From assembly GCF_014203235.1 (NCBI RefSeq), contig NZ_JACHIN010000018.1, positions 124,001-188,000 of the forward strand: DNA of 64,000 nt, in the 5' to 3' direction. The notes beneath the pieces were generated by a model. It was not told the DNA's origin and made no database searches. It was given only the letters and a program-made list of their open reading frames with translations. Position 1 is the first letter of the stretch; each line of letters opens with the position of its first letter. This DNA is from Nonomuraea endophytica. GTDB taxonomy: Bacteria > Actinomycetota > Actinomycetes > Streptosporangiales > Streptosporangiaceae. A program made the position numbers and the translations under genes. This document shows positions 61,943-64,000 of the stretch, piece after piece.

Positions 61943-63352
61943 TCAGACGCTCCGGGTCTGCTTGGTGATCGCGGAGTCGTCCTTGAGCTCGTCCGCCTTC
62001 TTCTGCATGTTCGCGCAGAACTGCTCGGCGGTGCTGCGTCCGGACATGACCGAGTTGGTCTGGGTCTGGGCGTAGTCGAACAGCTCCTTGTACCAGGTCT
62101 CGAAGCGGGCGTCGGTGATGGTGTTACGGCCCGCCGCCTCCTGGGCCTTGGCCGCGCTGTTGACCGCGGAGGTGAGCTGGAGGCCGTCGACGACGCCGTT
62201 GACCACGGTGAGGTTCTTGGTGAGCTCGGTGTAGCCGCGCGCGCCCTCCCGGGAGAGCATCAGCCGCAGGTACTCCAGGCCGCCCTGCGGGTTCTTGCCC
62301 TTGGCGCCGACGAAGAAGGCCTCGGACACCCCGACGAAGATCGCTTCGTACGGCATGGCGTCCGCGGCGCCGATGCTGGGCACGGGGGCGATGGCGTACT
62401 CGAAGCTGTCCGGCTTCTCCTTGGCCATCTCGTTCTCCAGCCAGGAACCGCACGGGTAGAACAGCACCTTGTCCTGCAGGTGTTTGATCTGGGTCTGCGT
62501 GTGGTCGAGGCCGAAGTAGGCCTTGTCGCCGAAGTCCTTCTGGATCTGCGCCCAGGCCGCGACGGCCTGCCGTACCGGCTCGGCGGTCCACGCGCCGTCG
62601 GCGAGGTTGTCGATGTCGATGATGACCTTGTTGCCGCCGATCTTGGCGGCGCTGTAGACGAGGTTCCACAGCTGGTAGAAGGGGCCGACCTGGCCGGGGT
62701 AGGCGAACAGCGCGATCCCCGCCTTCTTCGCCTCCTCGCCGAGGGCGTTGAACTCGGCCCAGGTCCTCGGCACCTGCCAGCCCTTGGCCTCGAAGAGCTT
62801 CGCGTTGTACCAGAGGGCGCGGTGGGCGACGGTGTACTGCAGCACCCGGGGCACGCCGTCGATCAGGGAGTTCTCGTAGACGCCGCCGACGAGGGTGTCC
62901 TTGACCTTCTTGCCGGGGAAGGCGAGCGAGGGCGCCTCGAACAGCGGGGTGAGGTCCGCCAGATGCCCTTCCTGAACGAGGGCCTGCAGGTCCAGGGCCT
63001 CGGGCCCGGAGTTGTTGATCACATCGGGGACGTCGCCGGCGATGAAACGCGGGCGCAGCTGCGTACCGACCTTCTGGGTGGCGACGTGCTTGATCTTCGC
63101 CTTCGGGTAGGCCTTGCTGTAGGCGGCCTCGTGCAGGTCGACGGCGTACTTGTCGCCGTTGCCGCCGCTGAAGATGACCACTTCGAGCGGGCCGGCGGCC
63201 TGCACTCCGAGCGGGTTGGCCGCCGACGTCGCGGCGGCCGTGGCGGTGGGGGCAGGAGCGGCGGTACGGCTCGCGGTCGCGCAGGCGGCGAGGGGGGCGG
63301 CCAACGCGGCCAGGCCTAGCCCGCGCAGGACGTCGCGGCGGTTGGGGGACAT
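61943..63352 (-). CDS. ngcE: GlcNAc/diacetylchitobiose-binding lipoprotein NgcE
   Basis: 469 residues. Twin-arginine type signal MSPNRRDVLRGLGLAALAAPLAAC with lipidated Cys24. The mature part (LEVVIFSGGNGDKYAVDLHEAAYSKAYP, RPRFIAGDVPDVINNSG, LFYPCGSWLENEMAKEKP) is characteristic of NgcE, the N-acetylglucosamine/chitobiose-binding protein of Streptomyces. ATG 63352 has GGAGGAGCC upstream. First gene of the ngcEFG-ROK-PIG-L operon. The operon has no ATPase; NgcEFG in Streptomyces uses shared MsiK. Confidence 0.9.
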   Translation of the reverse strand: MSPNRRDVLRGLGLAALAAPLAACATASRTAAPAPTATAAATSAANPLGVQAAGPLEVVIFSGGNGDKYAVDLHEAAYSKAYPKAKIKHVATQKVGTQLRPRFIAGDVPDVINNSGPEALDLQALVQEGHLADLTPLFEAPSLAFPGKKVKDTLVGGVYENSLIDGVPRVLQYTVAHRALWYNAKLFEAKGWQVPRTWAEFNALGEEAKKAGIALFAYPGQVGPFYQLWNLVYSAAKIGGNKVIIDIDNLADGAWTAEPVRQAVAAWAQIQKDFGDKAYFGLDHTQTQIKHLQDKVLFYPCGSWLENEMAKEKPDSFEYAIAPVPSIGAADAMPYEAIFVGVSEAFFVGAKGKNPQGGLEYLRLMLSREGARGYTELTKNLTVVNGVVDGLQLTSAVNSAAKAQEAAGRNTITDARFETWYKELFDYAQTQTNSVMSGRSTAEQFCANMQKKADELKDDSAITKQTRSV

Positions 63353-63368
63353 GGCTCCTCCTGGACAC

Positions 63369-63433
63369 AACCGTCTGGATACCTTCCAGACGGTTAGCCG
63401 CCGACTATAGAAGCCCACCCTGACCAGGGTCAA
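63369..63433 (-). promoter_or_regulatory. ngc promoter with 27-bp operator over the start site
   Basis: Reading the minus strand: -35 TTGACC (63433-63428), 18-bp spacer, -10 TATAGT (63409-63404). Just downstream, arms AACCGTCTGGA and TCCAGACGGTT (63369-63379 and 63385-63395) are perfectly inverted around five bases, covering the expected +1 region. The operon's own ROK protein is the likely binder. The rest of 63434-63602 shows nothing else. Confidence 0.75.
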
Positions 63434-63602
63434 GACCGCTCCCGCCATAGGAGAGCTCGAAAACGCCTACTGAGGGTCGGTTGAGTAGCTCGGGTACGGC
63501 TTGCGCTCAGTCACCGCGCCATCCCCAGCGCAGCTGGACCCGGAGACTGGCGGTGACACGACGAATCCCCACGATCACACGACGACATCACGGACGGAGC
63601 GC

Positions 63603-64000
63603 TCACGTGGCCGTTCTCAGGGGTTCGAGGGCGGCTAGGACGAGGTCGAGGCCGAAGGTGAACTCCTCCGCCGGGTCGTAGCCGGCGGCGGCGAGGACTG
63701 CGGCGGACTCGTTGAGGTAGGGGAACTCGTCCGGAGGAAGCTGGGGTAGGAAGACCTCCTCGGTCATGTCCGCGAGCTCGTCGGCGGTGTCGAACGGCAG
63801 GCTGGCTTCCTGCAGGGCGAAACCGTACACGTAGCTGTCGAGCAGCCAGTTGGCGTGCGTCGCCATCAAGACCGGGAAGCCGGCTTTGCGCAGGCAGGCG
63901 GTGACCGCTTCGCGGTGGCGCAGGTTCGCGGGCCCCGGCGATGTCCGCGACTCCATCAGGCCGATCGCCCACGGGTGGCGTGCGAGAACCTGCCGGGCGG
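63603..64000 (-). CDS. TetR-family regulator, 5' end outside window
   Basis: The visible part is a TetR C-terminal ligand domain: HPWAIGLMESRTSPGPANLRHREAV, then LDSYVYGFALQEASLPFD, and the terminal AAAGYDPAEEFTFGLDLVLAALEP, typical of the TetR_C_1 class. The reading frame runs off the window edge, so the HTH is not seen. Confidence 0.75.
   Translation of the reverse strand, partial: ARQVLARHPWAIGLMESRTSPGPANLRHREAVTACLRKAGFPVLMATHANWLLDSYVYGFALQEASLPFDTADELADMTEEVFLPQLPPDEFPYLNESAAVLAAAGYDPAEEFTFGLDLVLAALEPLRTAT

Overview
High-GC actinomycete chromosome: frequent GTG starts, ATGA/GTGA gene overlaps, several apparently leaderless genes, HrdB-type and ECF sigma factors, large LuxR (LAL) regulators and Ngc-type chitin-sugar uptake. 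A filamentous actinomycete near Streptosporangiales (Nonomuraea-like) is my inference; no rRNA or other taxonomic marker is present. I saw no tRNA, rRNA, CRISPR array, intact IS or replication origin.

Layout. 1-2115: a translationally coupled GH65 disaccharide phosphorylase/hydrolase (cut by the window edge) and beta-phosphoglucomutase. 2.4-7.9 kb: a histidine-kinase remnant, a class B penicillin-binding protein, a secreted propeller-like protein and an ArsR-MFS pair. 7.9-14 kb: an amino-sugar island with a divergent ROK repressor, cytoplasmic GH20 hexosaminidase, an ABC importer whose two permeases are fused in one polypeptide, and a lipoprotein binding protein. 14-20.5 kb: I36 inhibitor-like protein, sirtuin, DUF1345 protein, lone tyrosine recombinase, acetolactate-synthase-like enzyme, alpha/beta hydrolase and a class V aminotransferase. 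20.5-26.6 kb: two AlkZ-type DNA glycosylase homologues flanking a WS/DGAT acyltransferase, then a group 2 sigma factor with a dyad-covered promoter, and adenosine deaminase.

27.9-33.5 kb is the most novel part: a tightly coupled four-gene operon (cucumopine-synthase-like protein, FAD amine oxidase, atypical P450, acyl/aryl-CoA ligase) met at its end by a convergent TetR gene. It looks like an undescribed small-molecule pathway. 33.5-45 kb: two LAL regulators around small secreted proteins and a VOC protein, plus an ECF sigma factor with a SnoaL tail. 45-58 kb: several regulator/target pairs (HxlR-MFS, WYL-VOC, TetR-ABC exporter, WYL-flavin monooxygenase) with palindromic operators, and a VOC-methyltransferase fusion coupled to a PhzS-like monooxygenase. 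58.2-63.4 kb: an ngcEFG-ROK-PIG-L operon for import and probable deacetylation of GlcNAc sugars. A partial TetR gene ends the window.

A recurrent theme is gene decay by deletion: a kinase tail, a LacI start joined to a WD40 tail, an ABC ATPase reduced to 22 codons that still couples its neighbours, an M28 peptidase with two in-frame deletions, and a frameshifted hydrolase tail. Neither sugar importer has its own ATPase, so a shared MsiK/MsmK-type ATPase elsewhere is implied.
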